From a virus: a stretch of 25,538 nucleotides of DNA. A model generated the notes under the pieces. That model was not told the DNA's origin. It did not search any database and saw only the letters and a program-made list of their open reading frames with translations. A program made the translations under genes and the position numbers. This document shows, in pieces, positions 23,483-25,538 of this stretch. Within the stretch, counting starts at the first letter, position 1; each line of letters starts with the position of its first letter. The stretch is from positions 1 to 25,538 of IMG/VR virus record IMGVR_UViG_3300020189_002174; one strand, given 5' to 3'.

Positions 23483-25042
23483 CTATGATAAAGATATTTT
23501 TGAAGTTGATATCATTGCGCCCGTCTCGCTTATATCGCCAGAGGACAAGGTTCTAGTAGCCGGTATACACCTTCCCTTGCTATCAAAGGCTACCTTGCTG
23601 ACTGGCAAGCCGAGCTTAGGGCAGTAAAGCTGAACAGAGGTTGATATATTTATTAGATCCCCTCTGTCAAAAGCCGCCTTAATTAGGGCATCTCTGCTTG
23701 AGCTAGAAGAGGAATGCTTTAGGAGCTTTGAATAATGATCTAGTGCTGCAAGGTGCTGAGTTGAATCAAATCGAGACTGTATTGCAGACAGAGCATTCTC
23801 TGCGCGCTTGTAGTCAGACTCTGCAATACCAGACTCCATCTCTCCAATAAGCTGCGAGTAATTTAGTCGCCCCATACTCTCAATTTCCCTTGAAATTTTA
23901 TTATGAAGGCCAGACTCCTCTGCAGTTCTAATCGCAGTCCTCAGGCCTGATCGGTTGAGCTTATAGGACTTTCCAGCAACCTTAAAGGCTGTCGGGATCA
24001 TGGCAGAGCCATTTGGCATATCCACGTACACATCCGCACAAACTTGGCCACCGGGGGAAGGTATGCTGGCCTGGTAATGTAAGCCCTTATCATCTGATCC
24101 AGCTAGCTTTATTTGGGCATTTTTCAGACCTAAAGCCGAAAGCTCAGATGAAAGAATTGCAGTTGCTCTAGATACTTCGTTTGAAGAAAATGCCGATGCT
24201 GCAGCGATTAAGCTATTGTCTAAATCAGCATATCTGGCTAGCGCCTCGGGCACATCAGGAGTATCTACCCTGACATTACCTGCTGCGCGCTGACCTGCAA
24301 ACTCATTTCTTGCAGCCCTCTTCTTGTGATTATTTTTATCCTTTATGAAAACATAAAGGTTCTCCTTATTAAGGCTGACAAGCTCATCATCCTGAATGAA
24401 TGACTGTGGCAGGGAGGGAATACCGTTGGTGATCTGCACTGGAACAGGAACATTGACCTGGGTAAAGTCAGAGGTCTCAATTGATGCCGTGCATAAAACA
24501 AAGTGGTCATTTGCCTTTACCACAGAAACGTTACTAGGTGGGCAGCCGAGTGAAGTAAGCTGAACTTTTGCAAACTTTGCAGCCTTAGATAGAGTGGTAT
24601 CAGAAAGGGCTGAAAAAGATGCTTTTTTATCTAGAGAGAAAACGCCTGAAAGCTCTCTGGATAACTCTGAGTCGCCATAAAGAGGCTTTAGTTCATTTTC
24701 GTAAGAGATTCTTGAGTCGAGGCTTGCTACCTTTTGGCGAACAGATTCCGCAGGACTATCAGTCATCATATCGCCAAGCACTTCTCTGAAAACGCTTTTT
24801 CCAGAAGAGAGGCCTGATATGCTGTTATATACCTCTGATATTTCTTTTGATGTGAAAAACTCCTGGGATGAGGCTCTTTTCTCAAAAATATCTCTTGCAT
24901 AACCCAAGGTTACGTCGCCGGGATTATTCTTTTTGGCAAGCTCCACTCTCTGGCAGACGTATCCGGAGGGATACTTGTTTCCGCCGGTTAGCTTATCTAG
25001 CGCCCTCTGAGCTTCTCTTGCTAATTTTTTTATATCGTTCAT
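23483..25042 (-). CDS. Probable abundant virion protein with duplicated domain (519 aa)
   Basis: I do not recognise this family. Residues about 142-216 and 283-360 are two copies of one domain: each has a helix ending in LxSLG or LSALG, then an alternating polar/hydrophobic region, an ASI triplet, a V-x-V segment, NG and a P-x-x-F. K-x-A-S occurs at 55-58, 104-107 and 139-142, and there is a six-Ser run near 444. The gene is rich in G+C (34 of 60 at 24001-24060), like the capsid gene and unlike the AT-rich minor genes, which suggests abundant expression. AAGGAC precedes the ATG. It follows the 158-aa gene by 16 nt. A tail, baseplate or head-surface role is possible. Confidence 0.72.
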   Translation of the reverse strand: MNDIKKLAREAQRALDKLTGGNKYPSGYVCQRVELAKKNNPGDVTLGYARDIFEKRASSQEFFTSKEISEVYNSISGLSSGKSVFREVLGDMMTDSPAESVRQKVASLDSRISYENELKPLYGDSELSRELSGVFSLDKKASFSALSDTTLSKAAKFAKVQLTSLGCPPSNVSVVKANDHFVLCTASIETSDFTQVNVPVPVQITNGIPSLPQSFIQDDELVSLNKENLYVFIKDKNNHKKRAARNEFAGQRAAGNVRVDTPDVPEALARYADLDNSLIAAASAFSSNEVSRATAILSSELSALGLKNAQIKLAGSDDKGLHYQASIPSPGGQVCADVYVDMPNGSAMIPTAFKVAGKSYKLNRSGLRTAIRTAEESGLHNKISREIESMGRLNYSQLIGEMESGIAESDYKRAENALSAIQSRFDSTQHLAALDHYSKLLKHSSSSSSRDALIKAAFDRGDLINISTSVQLYCPKLGLPVSKVAFDSKGRCIPATRTLSSGDISETGAMISTSKISLS

Positions 25043-25058
25043 TTTTTATAGTCCTTAA

Positions 25059-25535
25059 TTAATTCTTTTTAAATAAGTCTGGAAATACTTGTTTGATGGC
25101 GCTTGCCTTAGCCTCTAATTGCGCGTCAACAACTTTATTTACAAAAAGAGGATCATTTTCCGCCATATCCAGCAGGGCGGTCTTAAAGGTAAAAACGTCA
25201 TTTTTAGAAAATCCGTATTCATCAGAAGAAAACGAACAAATAGGAACTCCCTTATACGCTAGCGTAACAGAGTCAGAGCTATGGTTGCTCTGAGCCGACC
25301 ATGCGCCAGCCTCTTTTACTTCATACTTTGGGTGTGAACTTCTAACCAAAAAGGTGGAGTCTCCCTCTTTTTCTACTTTCCATAAATCGTTGTACTGGTC
25401 GCCAAACACCTTGACCATATCGAAGGCTACCTTTTTTATCTTGACATCTTCAGTAAGCTCAATTCGATCTTTCCTAGTTGGATTTTGCTCTCGATCTTGA
25501 GAAAGTTTTAATAAAATATCGTCTAGCTCAGACAT
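25059..25535 (-). CDS. Hypothetical protein (158 aa)
   Basis: The gene is complete: it starts at an ATG at 25535, 3 bases from the right edge, so its ribosome site is outside the window. The product is mixed alpha/beta. The N-terminus is charged (MSELDDILLKLSQDREQNPT), with IKKVAFDMVKVFGDQYNDLW at about 33-52 and a C-terminal helical region (VFTFKTALLDMAENDPLFVN, about 113-132). No domain is recognised. It is upstream of the abundant 519-aa protein on the same transcript and may work with it. Confidence 0.68.
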   Translation of the reverse strand: MSELDDILLKLSQDREQNPTRKDRIELTEDVKIKKVAFDMVKVFGDQYNDLWKVEKEGDSTFLVRSSHPKYEVKEAGAWSAQSNHSSDSVTLAYKGVPICSFSSDEYGFSKNDVFTFKTALLDMAENDPLFVNKVVDAQLEAKASAIKQVFPDLFKKN

Positions 25536-25538
25536 TAA

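Noticed and set aside
25059-25535. 158-aa protein as a gene truncated at the window edge
   Set aside because: An ATG lies at 25535 and the bases just before it (TTA in sense) give no sign of a longer frame; only its ribosome site is outside the window.

Overview
The window is a stretch of a tailed bacteriophage genome (Caudoviricetes), AT-rich overall, covering the DNA-packaging and head-assembly module. Every gene I can support lies on the minus strand, so transcription runs from the right edge (25538) to the left edge (1). Genes are closely packed, often with 1-17 nt gaps or overlaps, and most have a visible Shine-Dalgarno sequence. The host cannot be told from the sequence. There are no tRNA genes, insertion sequences, integrase or CRISPR arrays, and no gene-free stretch longer than about 120 bases.

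Layout in transcription order. (1) 25535-22987: three virion-type proteins of unknown function (158, 519 and 162 aa), closed by a hairpin terminator at 22922-22962. (2) 22911-19221: a GTG-started candidate small terminase, an 80-aa protein, a 506-aa protein with a probable internal start, a short CCA-adding/poly(A)-polymerase-type nucleotidyltransferase and a cysteine-containing 146-aa protein. (3) 19168-14042: an acidic protein, a protein with a dense cysteine cluster, the large terminase (GpA-like ATPase/nuclease) and the portal. (4) 14023-9270: 479-, 179- and 99-aa unknowns, a 753-aa protein with a methyltransferase-like region plus a DUF192 domain, and a 56-aa acidic ORF. (5) 9196-5396: a 1080-aa prohead protease/scaffold fusion and an acidic 181-aa protein, closed by a terminator at 5335-5365. 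(6) 5282-350: a 230-aa virion protein with a calcium-loop-like motif, a 131-aa protein, a 696-aa protein with one membrane segment, a 206-aa probable decoration protein and the major capsid protein, closed by a strong terminator at 290-324. A new gene then runs off the left edge.

Together these encode the terminase motor, the portal, the protease and scaffold that build and mature the prohead, and the shell. The best-supported unusual feature is a strong ribosome binding site and in-frame ATG inside the protease/scaffold gene (ATG at 7870). It would make a free 638-aa scaffold 3'-coterminal with the protease fusion, as in lambda C/Nu3 and herpesvirus UL26/UL26.5. Base composition changes at about that point. 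A second observation is a recurrent K-x-A-S motif in presumed virion proteins (capsid, portal and others) that is absent from the large terminase and the nucleotidyltransferase; it is a candidate recognition site for the prohead protease. A third is the methyltransferase-like/DUF192 protein inside the head module.
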